Source: a virus. Taken from it: a stretch of DNA of 64,000 bases. The notes below the pieces were generated by a model. It had not been told where the DNA came from, did not search any database, and saw nothing but the letters and a program-made list of their open reading frames with translations. The stretch spans positions 29,538 through 93,537 of IMG/VR virus record IMGVR_UViG_3300022602_003048; one strand, written 5' to 3'. Position 1 is the stretch's first letter. Each line of letters begins with the position of its first letter. A program made the position numbers and the translations under genes. Below are positions 32,417-39,744 of this stretch, piece after piece.

Positions 32417-33286
32417 TTATCTGTTAGACCCGCGGACTTTGTTTGCCAAATCGTTTACCATAGATATCAGCTGCGGATCTTTTATCACAGGAGTCTTCAC
32501 GTTCACCGTCACGATCATGTGTCCTCTGAGATTGGTAAACTTTACACTAGGAAAACCTATGTCATGGCAGCTGTATTTCCTACCGTGCTGTGTTCCTGGT
32601 TGTATGACGATCTCTATGTTAGTTCCGTCTATGTTCTTGATCGTTTTCTTGCAGCCCAGCATAGCTTCAAAGATGTCAATCTCTGTAGCAGTGACTAGAT
32701 TTAGATCTTCTCTATGGAAGTAAGGATCTTTTTCTACTTCTATAATGACTGTTAGATCGCCGCGCCTCAGGGTAGGTATGCTATCGTCACCGTACTCTGA
32801 TACCTTTAGCGTCATACCATTTTCAACACCTGGCGGTATGTGCAGGGTAACTTTTTCATCGCGTCCGCTCGGGAGCCTATAGGTTATGTCAATGTTTTTA
32901 CCTAGATATGTGTCTTTTAAACTAACACGGCATTTTAAGTTTAGATCTCTGTTCCTCTGCGGCATGTTATTGGTGCGGAAGGTGAATCCAAAATTGCCCA
33001 TGATGTCTTGGAACTCTGGCGGCATATTTCCGAAAGGATTGAAGCCAAAATCATGGAAATTGCCACCAGTGTGTGCATGGAAATGCTGCTGGTTATGGCC
33101 ACCGTGATCGTACATCATCTTCTTCTCAGGGTCGCTGAGTGTGTTATATGCTTCGTTTAATTCCTTGAATTTAGCTTCATCACCTCCGCGATCGGGGTGG
33201 TGCTTCATAGCCATCTTCTTAAATGCTGATTTAATCTCTTCTGGACTTGCGTTCCGTCCAACACCTAACGTATCATAATAGCTCAT
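32417..33286 (-). CDS. dnaJ: DnaJ/CbpA-type co-chaperone
   Basis: The 289-residue protein has an N-terminal J domain with HPD at 30-32 (MKHHPDRGGDEAKFKELNEAY) and a Gly/His/Phe-rich linker (GGHNQQHFHAHTGG). Two C-terminal substrate-binding domains follow (IPPGVENGMTLKVSEYGD ... RRGDLTVIIEV ... EAMLGCKKTI). It lacks the Cys-rich zinc finger, so it is CbpA-like (class II). It would direct host DnaK. A late-like octamer AATAAGTA ends five bases before the ATG, another leaderless arrangement. Confidence 0.94.
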   Translation of the reverse strand: MSYYDTLGVGRNASPEEIKSAFKKMAMKHHPDRGGDEAKFKELNEAYNTLSDPEKKMMYDHGGHNQQHFHAHTGGNFHDFGFNPFGNMPPEFQDIMGNFGFTFRTNNMPQRNRDLNLKCRVSLKDTYLGKNIDITYRLPSGRDEKVTLHIPPGVENGMTLKVSEYGDDSIPTLRRGDLTVIIEVEKDPYFHREDLNLVTATEIDIFEAMLGCKKTIKNIDGTNIEIVIQPGTQHGRKYSCHDIGFPSVKFTNLRGHMIVTVNVKTPVIKDPQLISMVNDLANKVRGSNR

Positions 33287-33291
33287 GACAA

Positions 33292-33299
33292 TACTTATT
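33292..33299 (-). promoter_or_regulatory. late-type promoter octamer AATAAGTA before dnaJ
   Basis: The minus-strand octamer has a five-base spacer (TTGTC) to the ATG at 33286. The sequence differs from TATAAATA at two positions. Confidence 0.45.
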
Positions 33300-33318
33300 C
33301 CACTGTTTTTTGCTCTAA

Positions 33319-34050
33319 TTATTTCTTGAGTTCAAAAACCATCACAGTGTTATCATTTTCAAACACGAAATGGTCTCCGTATTTGGTAATATTATAGTCA
33401 CCGAAGTATTTTGTCAACCATGTAGTTTCAGCAGTCGCAGATTCATCTACACGTATGTTGCCTGCTAGTTTGTTTAGTATATCAGTTCTCGTACCGTGTT
33501 CGATCATTTTCATCTTGATAGGACTGTTGAAAGATCTCTTAAATATCAGATCACCGTTTTCTATCAGCAGATAGTCTAGTGGGCTCTGGCGGAAGAAAAA
33601 CCTAAGCTCGTTCTCAAATATGTCTCCCATCTTGGCCTTGTATTCGTCCGGAGATTTAGGTATAACATCTCGCAGGTCTCTGAGAGGTTTGCTTTGATAA
33701 TCTCTATAGTAACGGAATCGCCAATCATCTATGCCTGAAAGCTCAGATAGCCCATACAATATTTCGTCTATCTGTTCAGCTACTTTCCTGTCTCTTTCGA
33801 GTTCTACGAACACTCTATACGTGTTTCTAGAAACTTCACCTTCGCTAGAATCTGCATCTATCACAGCTTCGTAACTTTTCTCTATAAAGTTTTCTAGATC
33901 TTTGGCAGGCTGACGTCCTGTGACTTCGAAGCTGAGCACTGCTATATCTTCGTCGTTGCCCATCTTGCTTTTGTATGCATCTACTTCAAAAGTTGGATCG
34001 ATGAGATCTGTTAGGTCTCCGGAACTAAGCCCTTCACGCAGTTGGTTCAT
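33319..34050 (-). CDS. conserved phage protein of unknown function (paired with next gene)
   Basis: The 243-residue protein starts MNQLREGLSSGDLTDLIDP, with FEVDAYKSKMGNDEDIAVLSF and ENFIEKSYEAVIDADSSEGE. I recognise this general type from T4-like marine phages, always unnamed. It looks alpha/beta with acidic character, a central DDWRFRYYRDYQSKPL segment and a C-terminal beta part. It overlaps the next gene by 17 bases; a late octamer precedes that gene. It is possibly virion-associated, without proof. Confidence 0.65.
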   Translation of the reverse strand: MNQLREGLSSGDLTDLIDPTFEVDAYKSKMGNDEDIAVLSFEVTGRQPAKDLENFIEKSYEAVIDADSSEGEVSRNTYRVFVELERDRKVAEQIDEILYGLSELSGIDDWRFRYYRDYQSKPLRDLRDVIPKSPDEYKAKMGDIFENELRFFFRQSPLDYLLIENGDLIFKRSFNSPIKMKMIEHGTRTDILNKLAGNIRVDESATAETTWLTKYFGDYNITKYGDHFVFENDNTVMVFELKK

Positions 34051-34579
34051 TGGTTATATCCTGGACTGGTTGATCTAGAGCTGCACTAGCGCCGCCTTTG
34101 CCTGGCATGGTATCTAGTTCCTGGTAGATGCTTTCGAGGTCGACTTCGCTGTCTTGAGAACCTCGTATAGAACCCTTGAACACTTCAAACATCAGTTCCT
34201 TTGGCATCTTTATGGTTACTATCCATATAGGGTGTTTGTCGAGTATACCCTTCTTGCTCTTTGGACGGAAGTCGCTTGGCTGTTTGATCTTACGAGGCTG
34301 TTCTAAGAAATCTTTGAGATATGATATTTTGCAGTTGTAATCTAGCAGCATCTTTCCGCCCATTGGATCCGGCATCTTTTCTTTGGGCCACATGAAGCTG
34401 CATTCGACCCAGTGCCTCGATATTTTTGGACCTCTAACTAGCTCACCATCTTCCCAGTTCTTGAATACATATAGGTTTAATTCATCTAAGACACGTTCAA
34501 AATCCTTGAGGATCCTGAGACCGTTGTTGCTATCATAGATGGTGGATATGTTCTTTATTATGTCAATATGATTGGGCAT
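34034..34579 (-). CDS. conserved phage protein of unknown function
   Basis: The 181-residue product (MPNHIDIIKNISTIYDSNNGLRILKDF... starts a helical domain) has HWVECSFMWPKEKMPDPMGG and KHPIWIVTIKMPKELMFEVF, strand-like segments. The C-terminus is Gly/Ala/Asp-rich and likely flexible. It is coupled with 33319..34050 and driven by a late-type octamer (34601..34608), so probably made late. The pair may form part of the virion neck or tail, but no homology is recognised. Confidence 0.65.
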   Translation of the reverse strand: MPNHIDIIKNISTIYDSNNGLRILKDFERVLDELNLYVFKNWEDGELVRGPKISRHWVECSFMWPKEKMPDPMGGKMLLDYNCKISYLKDFLEQPRKIKQPSDFRPKSKKGILDKHPIWIVTIKMPKELMFEVFKGSIRGSQDSEVDLESIYQELDTMPGKGGASAALDQPVQDITNEPTA

Positions 34580-34600
34580 TAGTGTCTCGCTTGTATGAAT

Positions 34601-34608
34601 TATTTATC
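34601..34608 (-). promoter_or_regulatory. T4-late-type promoter octamer GATAAATA
   Basis: The minus-strand octamer lies 21 bases before the ATG at 34579. It is placed back to back with the phoH leader on the plus strand. Confidence 0.55.
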
Positions 34609-34650
34609 GTTCAAAAACTTTATATAACCACTTGTGATCTTGACACAGCA

Positions 34651-34658
34651 TTTAAATA
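34651..34658 (+). promoter_or_regulatory. candidate late-type promoter TTTAAATA in the phoH leader
   Basis: TTTAAATA matches TATAAATA at seven of eight bases, about 70 bases upstream of the phoH start. TTGACA lies at 34640-34645, but no good -10 follows at 17 bases. A short stem AGGAC/GTCCT followed by a T run lies downstream in the leader and may be an attenuator. Weak evidence. Confidence 0.3.
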
Positions 34659-34726
34659 CTTGTGTAGGACGACTGGTCCTCATTTTTGGACAGATCGTTC
34701 TTCGGCAATATGAAGGAGAAAAGCAT

Positions 34727-35458
34727 TTGTCTAGACAGCGAGCTAATAAGAAGCAGCAACAATCTACCCGTTTTAATAATAACGTAATTGATTTCCAACA
34801 ATACGTACCTCCAAAAAAAGCACAAGTAAAGATAATTCCACGCAATAGAGCACAAGAGAATTACTTCCTAAAGCTACAAGATCCAAACAAGACAATGCTA
34901 TTTGCTGTAGGACCTGCGGGTACTGGTAAGACCCTATTGGCTACACAGATGGCTATTAAACTGTTGAAAGAAGGAGAGATAGACAAGATCATAGTTACTA
35001 GACCAGCAGTCAGTGTTGACGAACAACATGGATTCCTCCCAGGAACACTAGAAAAGAAGATGGAGCCATGGACACGTCCGATATTTGATGTGTTTAGCGA
35101 ATATTATTACGCAAAAGATATACAGAATATGCTGCTAGAAGGAGTGATAGAAGTCAGTCCGCTTGCATACATGAGGGGGAGAACGTTTAAGAATGCTTTT
35201 ATATTAGCCGATGAGATGCAGAATGCCACACCTAATCAGATGAAGATGCTGCTGACTCGCATAGGTGAGAACAGTCGCATGGTAATCACTGGTGATCTAA
35301 AACAAGCTGACCGATTAGAGGATAACGGGCTGATCGAATTCATCCGCCTGCTCACTTCACACAAAGATCTCAAACATGTTGACATAGTCAACTTTGGACA
35401 GAAGGACATTGAAAGACATCCTGCGGTCAAGGAGATATTAGAGATATACGGCGATTGA
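34727..35458 (+). CDS. phoH: PhoH-like ATPase
   Basis: The P-loop ATPase has Walker A GPAGTGKT followed by TRPAVSVDEQHGFLPG, the Walker B-like ILADEMQNATPNQMKMLLTR and sensor MVITGDLKQAD, all typical of PhoH. I choose TTG at 34727: GGAG lies eight bases upstream, giving 243 residues and a start (SRQRANKKQQQ) like other phage PhoH proteins. The frame also extends to an ATG at 34634 without a binding site. Role in phages is not settled. It is plus-strand and convergent with the clamp loader. Confidence 0.92.
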   Translation: MSRQRANKKQQQSTRFNNNVIDFQQYVPPKKAQVKIIPRNRAQENYFLKLQDPNKTMLFAVGPAGTGKTLLATQMAIKLLKEGEIDKIIVTRPAVSVDEQHGFLPGTLEKKMEPWTRPIFDVFSEYYYAKDIQNMLLEGVIEVSPLAYMRGRTFKNAFILADEMQNATPNQMKMLLTRIGENSRMVITGDLKQADRLEDNGLIEFIRLLTSHKDLKHVDIVNFGQKDIERHPAVKEILEIYGD

Positions 35459-35462
35459 GCTG

Positions 35463-36383
35463 TTAGGTTAGTGCAGCTATACGGATCAGTGTAGCAGCAA
35501 GGTTTATCTCAGGGTCGGCCACGAAACTGTGGTCGACTAAACCTTGCTTTATTATCAAGATAGCTTTATCCTGTATAGACTCATCCTCGCTGATTAGTTC
35601 TAGGTTATCATATAACCAACGATAGATGTCCTCCATCTCTTCGGCCCTAGCAGTTTTGCAAACCATCTTACGGGCTTCGTTGATCTTTCCGTCTTTAAAA
35701 AGCTGCACCATGTCAAGGCGCCAGTCTGCTTCATTTTTGTCGTTTTTATCCGGCGCAGTGAGCTTACCCGTCCCAGAATTCATCTGCACCATATTGATGC
35801 ATTTCCTCAAATCTGGATACGTGGCCTTGACATAGGTGTCTAACGTATCGAGGTCTACCTCAATCTCTTCATTTACTAAGATAGTAGCTACCCTAGCAGT
35901 AAACTCATCCTTATCTACAGTTTCAATATGGAAGCCCTGGCACCTGCTGTGTAGGGCAGGGATGATCCTGTTTGGATAGTTACAGGTCATTATGAATCTA
36001 ACCGTGTGATGATATTCTTCCATCACACCGCGCAGTGCTGCCTGCGCATTGGGACTGAGATAATCTGCTTCATCTAACATCACGACTTTGAAGTCACCGA
36101 ATGGGATCATGCGTGAGAAGCTGACGATCTTGTCTCTTACAGTGTCTACATTGTTCTCTCGGCTAGCATTTATTTCCAAGATATCGTACGGATTGATATC
36201 CATCTCGTTCAACAGCATCTTAGCTAGTGTGGTCTTACCAATGCCTGCCGAGCCACTAAACAGCAGATGCGGTATAGATCTGCTCTTGATCCATGATTCT
36301 ACCTGTTGGCGTTGTGTGTCGTCTCTGAACACATAGCCATCTATAGTCTTAGGGCGGTATTTCTCAACCCACAGCTCTTTCAT
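35463..36383 (-). CDS. 44: clamp loader ATPase subunit (gp44-like, RFC small subunit)
   Basis: The 306-residue AAA+ protein has Walker A GSAGIGKT (44-51), Walker B VVMLDEAD (DEAD at 104-107) and the SRC motif (146-148). The start WVEKYRPKTIDGYV is the RFC-type N-terminus. It loads the gp45 clamp; T4 gp44 (319 residues) works with gp62, which I do not see in this window. It overlaps the FlbD-like gene upstream (ATGA) and its stop is five bases from the phoH stop (convergent). Confidence 0.95.
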   Translation of the reverse strand: MKELWVEKYRPKTIDGYVFRDDTQRQQVESWIKSRSIPHLLFSGSAGIGKTTLAKMLLNEMDINPYDILEINASRENNVDTVRDKIVSFSRMIPFGDFKVVMLDEADYLSPNAQAALRGVMEEYHHTVRFIMTCNYPNRIIPALHSRCQGFHIETVDKDEFTARVATILVNEEIEVDLDTLDTYVKATYPDLRKCINMVQMNSGTGKLTAPDKNDKNEADWRLDMVQLFKDGKINEARKMVCKTARAEEMEDIYRWLYDNLELISEDESIQDKAILIIKQGLVDHSFVADPEINLAATLIRIAALT

Positions 36384-36586
36384 TCATCACCTATCAGTTT
36401 CATAATTTCCCGAGGACTCTCAGCAACATTCCATGCTTCTCCCTTTGGACCGCCCCATACCACGGTGACTAAACTGCCACCGTCTCCCCTAGGCATTTCA
36501 TAGATGGTGACTATCCAATCGACATTTATATAGATTGGATTACCAACATAGTCTCCTACGGTATTTGTGAGCTTGATAAATTTCAA
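36380..36586 (-). CDS. FlbD-like small protein
   Basis: The 68-residue product (MKFIKLTN... G-x-PIYINVDWIVTIYE ... VVWGGPKGEAWNVAESPREIMKLIG) matches the pattern of FlbD-family small proteins: IxLTx..., YINxxxIxxI, then VxESPxEI. The start is a TTG at 36586 with GGAG eight bases upstream, overlapping the stop of the gene before it. In bacteria FlbD lies in flagellar operons; the phage role is unknown. Confidence 0.6.
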   Translation of the reverse strand: MKFIKLTNTVGDYVGNPIYINVDWIVTIYEMPRGDGGSLVTVVWGGPKGEAWNVAESPREIMKLIGDE

Positions 36587-36942
36587 CGCATCATCTCCAT
36601 GCTTACTATCCTAGTAAACGATTCTGTAAAATCCTTCTCAGTTGAAATCACATACATTCTATTATCGTGCCTATCTTTATGTCTATCATATCTGCGGAAT
36701 TCTACTATATGCCCACCAGTCGCACCGTAGAGTCGGATGCTCAATCCTTCAACGTTGAACCCAGGTTCTTCAACAGCGGCAATAATTCTAGGTGGCATAG
36801 GTTGATTTGAAAACTGAGAACGTTCCCAAGACTCTTTACACTTGCGGTCAAACCAACGTGTAAACCATCCTAACTTCTTCTCTTTATTGTAATATGTATC
36901 ACCTGCTTCTGCTCCTGTTGATACTGCATACGATCCGCTCAT
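36583..36942 (-). CDS. conserved phage protein, unknown function
   Basis: Start at the ATG at 36942 (MSGSYAVSTGAEAG...), eight bases after GGAG; upstream frame belongs to other genes. The 119-residue product has an aromatic/basic segment (GWFTRWFDRKCKESWERS) and a beta part (LSIRLYGATGGHIVEFRRYDR ... RMYVISTEKDF). It overlaps the small membrane gene before it by four bases. No known family. Confidence 0.6.
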   Translation of the reverse strand: MSGSYAVSTGAEAGDTYYNKEKKLGWFTRWFDRKCKESWERSQFSNQPMPPRIIAAVEEPGFNVEGLSIRLYGATGGHIVEFRRYDRHKDRHDNRMYVISTEKDFTESFTRIVSMEMMR

Positions 36943-37097
36943 TTGCGATTCTCCTGTCCTATAGCACTTAGTATTAAAAATATATACAAGATAGGCCAAG
37001 CCCAACCCGTTAGTTGTCCTGTGATGTGCAAGATCATCAGGCTGACACCAGTTAGCCCCATCGTACCTATTCCGGCACTGGCATTAGTAAACTTCAT
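36939..37097 (-). CDS. small membrane protein, 52 residues
   Basis: An ATG at 37097 with GGAGG seven bases upstream starts MKFTNASAGIG..., followed by two hydrophobic stretches (MGLTGVSLMILHITG and WAWPILYIFLILSAIG) that can span the membrane. A longer frame in the same phase exists but is covered by another gene. It overlaps its neighbours by four bases on each side. Function unknown; holin-, spanin- or superinfection-type roles cannot be told apart. Confidence 0.7.
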   Translation of the reverse strand: MKFTNASAGIGTMGLTGVSLMILHITGQLTGWAWPILYIFLILSAIGQENRK

Positions 37098-37252
37098 ACT
37101 AATTCCTCCAATATCCCCAATAGTTCTGCGACCACAAGATAGATACCTGCCGTCGCGACCCAACCGAATACCAACATACCACCAGCTGCGATACGGAATG
37201 CACTCTTGACAAAGCTGATGATCTTGTGTTTTAAGGGATCGGGGTGCTTCAT
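37094..37252 (-). CDS. small membrane protein, 52 residues
   Basis: An ATG at 37252 with GAGG upstream starts MKHPDPLKHKIISFVK, then one long hydrophobic stretch (AAGGMLVFGWVATAGIYLVVAELL). The stop overlaps the next small membrane gene (ATGA) and the start overlaps the MazG-like stop (ATGA). Two such coupled tiny membrane genes suggest a two-component membrane complex. Function unknown. Confidence 0.7.
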   Translation of the reverse strand: MKHPDPLKHKIISFVKSAFRIAAGGMLVFGWVATAGIYLVVAELLGILEELV

Positions 37253-37683
37253 AGATCGCCCTCTTTGCGGTTTTCGCTATAATATGCATCAAACTTTCCG
37301 CCAGGATAACGTGCTTCTAACTTGCGCACGTTCTCTTCAATCACCTCGTTAGGATCGAGGTTTAAAGCACGACAAGCATTGATCCAATACCACATAACAT
37401 CACCTAGTTCTCGTTTCATATGGAACACATTATCTTCATTCAACGGTTTACCTTGGAAAATCATTTTCTTGATTATCTCGTTAAACTCACCAACTTCGCT
37501 GCTCAGACCGATACTTGCTGTTATGAGCAAGCTAGGGTTCACTTCTAGGTTTTGTCGATTGCTCTCTGTGAACAGATCGCCTAATCTAGCAACCATTACA
37601 TCTAACCGATTGCTTTCATCGCTAGTCACTGCTTTAACGAAATCACTATATCTGTTTAGGTCAATCTTTTGCAAAGTAGGCAT
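37249..37683 (-). CDS. MazG-like nucleotide pyrophosphohydrolase
   Basis: The protein of about 144 residues carries the all-alpha NTP pyrophosphatase motif: LSSEVGEFNEIIKKMIF (EVGEF-xx-E) and ELGDVMWYW (E-x-x-D). It would hydrolyse (d)NTPs or alarmones such as ppGpp; phage MazG proteins have been suggested to alter host nucleotide pools. The start is uncertain: ATG at 37683 or 37701, both inside the end of the GroES-like gene. Confidence 0.85.
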   Translation of the reverse strand: MPTLQKIDLNRYSDFVKAVTSDESNRLDVMVARLGDLFTESNRQNLEVNPSLLITASIGLSSEVGEFNEIIKKMIFQGKPLNEDNVFHMKRELGDVMWYWINACRALNLDPNEVIEENVRKLEARYPGGKFDAYYSENRKEGDL

Positions 37684-38002
37684 CCTTTGGCTTCTCATCA
37701 CTTATCATCATAATAGCATCAGCATCTATCCTTCGCAACATAATTGTTGAGCCATCCTCTTTTTCTAGCTCAAAACCACGTGTCCAACGACCGTGTTCTA
37801 TCAATACCCAATCTCCGACTGAAACGTCTTCTTGGTCTCTACCTATGGCATAGACTTTACCCCATCTAGGTTTTACACCGATGGACTTTCCGTCGTCGTC
37901 TGGGATGATCACACCGCTAGCAGTTTTCTGTTCACCGAAGTACATATCACTGACTATAATTCCTTTTTTGATGGGAGTTATAGATTTGATCGCCTTGTGC
38001 AT
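37661..38002 (-). CDS. 31: GroES-like cochaperonin (gp31-like)
   Basis: The 113-residue protein has the GroES fold pattern: KGIIVSDMYFGEQKTASGVIIPDDDG with the mobile-loop region SGVIIP, GKVYAIGRDQEDVSVGDWVLIEHGRWTRGFEL and a C-terminal strand. T4 gp31 replaces GroES in folding the capsid protein; this protein likely does the same. AGGAG precedes the ATG. Its end overlaps the MazG-like gene. Confidence 0.85.
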   Translation of the reverse strand: MHKAIKSITPIKKGIIVSDMYFGEQKTASGVIIPDDDGKSIGVKPRWGKVYAIGRDQEDVSVGDWVLIEHGRWTRGFELEKEDGSTIMLRRIDADAIMMISDEKPKDAYFAKD

Positions 38003-38005
38003 GAA

Positions 38006-38350
38006 TTATTCTCCTGTGCGTTTACGCTTAGTGATATCAGCAGGAACTACTGCATCATCGAAGTTTTCTGAAACTAGCTCGTCGATAGTTTTATCGTTTG
38101 TTGCGACTGTTTCTGGTACCACTACATTTGGTCGCCTCTTTATCACTTCATCAGGGACAGCATTTGGGTTGTTCCTATAATACTCAGCTAATATATCTTC
38201 ACGCTTGCGCACGATCTTTCCGCCCGGACCTAGCTCGTCTCCACGAGCATTTACACGCACATTTCCTATAGCTGGAGTTAGTTCATTTTTGGTAGCCAGA
38301 TTCTCTAGATCGACTATCCTACCCTGCATGGTTTTATATGTTTTCTTCAT
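38006..38350 (-). CDS. conserved phage protein (NARGDELGPGGKIV type)
   Basis: The 114-residue product (MKKTYKTMQGRIVDLENLA ... ELTPAIGNVRVNARGDELGPG ... KIVRKREDILAEYYRNNPNAV, then an acidic/basic tail) belongs to a type I recognise from many T4-like marine phages, always without function. The Gly-rich NARGDELGPGGK loop and the charged C-terminal tail suggest a structural or nucleic-acid-linked role. AGGAG precedes the ATG. Confidence 0.7.
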   Translation of the reverse strand: MKKTYKTMQGRIVDLENLATKNELTPAIGNVRVNARGDELGPGGKIVRKREDILAEYYRNNPNAVPDEVIKRRPNVVVPETVATNDKTIDELVSENFDDAVVPADITKRKRTGE

Positions 38351-38359
38351 CTTGTTCTC

Positions 38360-38887
38360 CTATCTTAAAAATTCACTAATATCTAAATCATATTTAAGTG
38401 AGTCTATTTTGTGTATGCCTAAAAGATAAAGACAGTAGCTGGCTACACTTGATCCTCTACCTACGCCCCATAATATATTGTTTTCTCGCATGATGTCAAC
38501 CAAATATTTCAAGAAACGCAACACATCTATCATATTCCTCTCTCGGAACAGCATCAGTTCCTGTGTTACCCTCATCATCTCCTCGTCGGTATTTGCCGCA
38601 TTTATCAGGAACAGGTCTATGTCCATGTTTTTATATTCATCAGGCATGAACCAATTGGATTGATTTGATCGATCGAAATCTTCTTTAGTTGGATTATTTT
38701 CGCTTTGTGGAACAGGAAGTGGCCAATCAGAAAGAGAATTGTTCTCTAAGAATTCTAGATATCTCAAATAATCTTGGTCATCGAATGATACTCGAGCGTT
38801 AGCAATCTTATCAATATTGCCTTTATAGATCTCTCTTATAAGATTTGATCCAGTAAAAGTTATACGACCTAGGTCGTCAATCTGCAT
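38360..38887 (-). CDS. protein with a DNA polymerase III alpha-like GRGSS segment
   Basis: The 175-residue protein (ATG at 38887; GTG at 38896 possible) ends with NILWGVGRGSSVASYCLYLL followed by GIHKIDSLKYDLDISEFLR. This closely follows the DnaE palm start ([32 protein letters not shown]). The rest of DnaE, including the catalytic aspartates, is absent, so it cannot polymerise by itself. It may be a domesticated fragment in a regulatory or structural role. It overlaps the upstream gene. Confidence 0.65.
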   Translation of the reverse strand: MQIDDLGRITFTGSNLIREIYKGNIDKIANARVSFDDQDYLRYLEFLENNSLSDWPLPVPQSENNPTKEDFDRSNQSNWFMPDEYKNMDIDLFLINAANTDEEMMRVTQELMLFRERNMIDVLRFLKYLVDIMRENNILWGVGRGSSVASYCLYLLGIHKIDSLKYDLDISEFLR

Positions 38888-39530
38888 CCTTGCCACCTGT
38901 TATTATCTGGAACTTTTTGGTCGCTTTTTTTAATTGTTCCGCTTCTGCTAGCTCTTCTTTAAACATTTCTTCCCAAGTAAAGTCTCCTTCGTATATACCA
39001 TCATCTTTTATTAGGTCATATGTGGCTGCGTCTTTGCGTAACCACCAAGGCAAGAGTTTTGTGTCCTTATCGCCCCACCATTCTTCTTTGGTCGGCAACA
39101 GTATAGATAGTTCAGGACTGTCGGAGTCGAACGTGAATCGTATGTTATTTCCTAGTTCGCTAGATATGACTATGTGTGATATTTCTAGATCATCTCCTAC
39201 TATGGCTATCAGTTTAGACAGCATCAAACAGCCCATAGTCTGATCGTTTGCTTTTCCCGGAACCATGATAAAATTATTAGTAACTAAGTTAGACAGCTCA
39301 CTGCTGTAGTCTTTTTGATCTAGTATCACTGCGCCGTTCATCAGTGTCTTGAAGAACATCTCTATCTTTTCTATAGCAATGTCATTTAGTATAGGATTTT
39401 CAACAACTGGGTTGAAACCAACAGTTATATTGAAGTCATTCAATAATAGTAATTTGTCAACATATATCAGACAGGTAAGTGTAGTCGGCCATTCATGTGG
39501 TGCCGCACTAATCGACGTTGATGAGCTCAT
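38877..39530 (-). CDS. conserved phage protein, unknown function
   Basis: The 217-residue protein is acidic and alpha/beta (TLTCLIYVDKLLLLNDFNI ... YDLIKDDGIYEGDFTWEEMF). It has an EEWWGDKDTKLLPWWLRKD aromatic segment and ends in a Glu/Lys helix. The start overlaps the preceding gene by 23 bases and has no clear ribosome binding site, so the true start may be later. No motif recognised. Confidence 0.6.
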   Translation of the reverse strand: MSSSTSISAAPHEWPTTLTCLIYVDKLLLLNDFNITVGFNPVVENPILNDIAIEKIEMFFKTLMNGAVILDQKDYSSELSNLVTNNFIMVPGKANDQTMGCLMLSKLIAIVGDDLEISHIVISSELGNNIRFTFDSDSPELSILLPTKEEWWGDKDTKLLPWWLRKDAATYDLIKDDGIYEGDFTWEEMFKEELAEAEQLKKATKKFQIITGGKDAD

Positions 39531-39744
39531 CTAGATCATTTTCTCCATTCTCAGCAGCTCTCTTGGCTTTTGCCAGAGACCTTTCTTGCATCTCGGCCTT
39601 ATAACTGTCTAATAATAACACAATCTGACCTGTAATGCTAGGAGAAAAACGCATAGCTTGGAAGTATTTTTTGGTGAGTTCCTGCACCTTTTCGTCCAGT
39701 TCTTTATCAGATATAGCAGACAAGTCTGGAGTAAAAGGATGCAT
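39508..39744 (-). CDS. small conserved helical phage protein
   Basis: The 78-residue product (MHPFTPDLSAISDKELDEKV ... KYFQAMRFSPSITGQIVLLL ... MQERSLAKAKRA) is mostly helical with a charged C-terminus. Small proteins beginning MHPFTPDLS are, to my memory, common near tail genes in T4-type phages. It abuts the stop of the following structural gene. Function unknown. Confidence 0.65.
   Translation of the reverse strand: MHPFTPDLSAISDKELDEKVQELTKKYFQAMRFSPSITGQIVLLLDSYKAEMQERSLAKAKRAAENGENDLDELINVD

Noticed and set aside
34665-34690. Intrinsic terminator in the phoH leader
   Set aside because: The stem AGGAC/GTCCT is only five base pairs, too weak to call; mentioned only as a possible attenuator.
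36939-37292. A 117-residue frame reading through two small genes
   Set aside because: The N-terminal half lacks a ribosome binding site and is covered by a better frame (37094..37252); the shorter start at 37097 has GGAGG.
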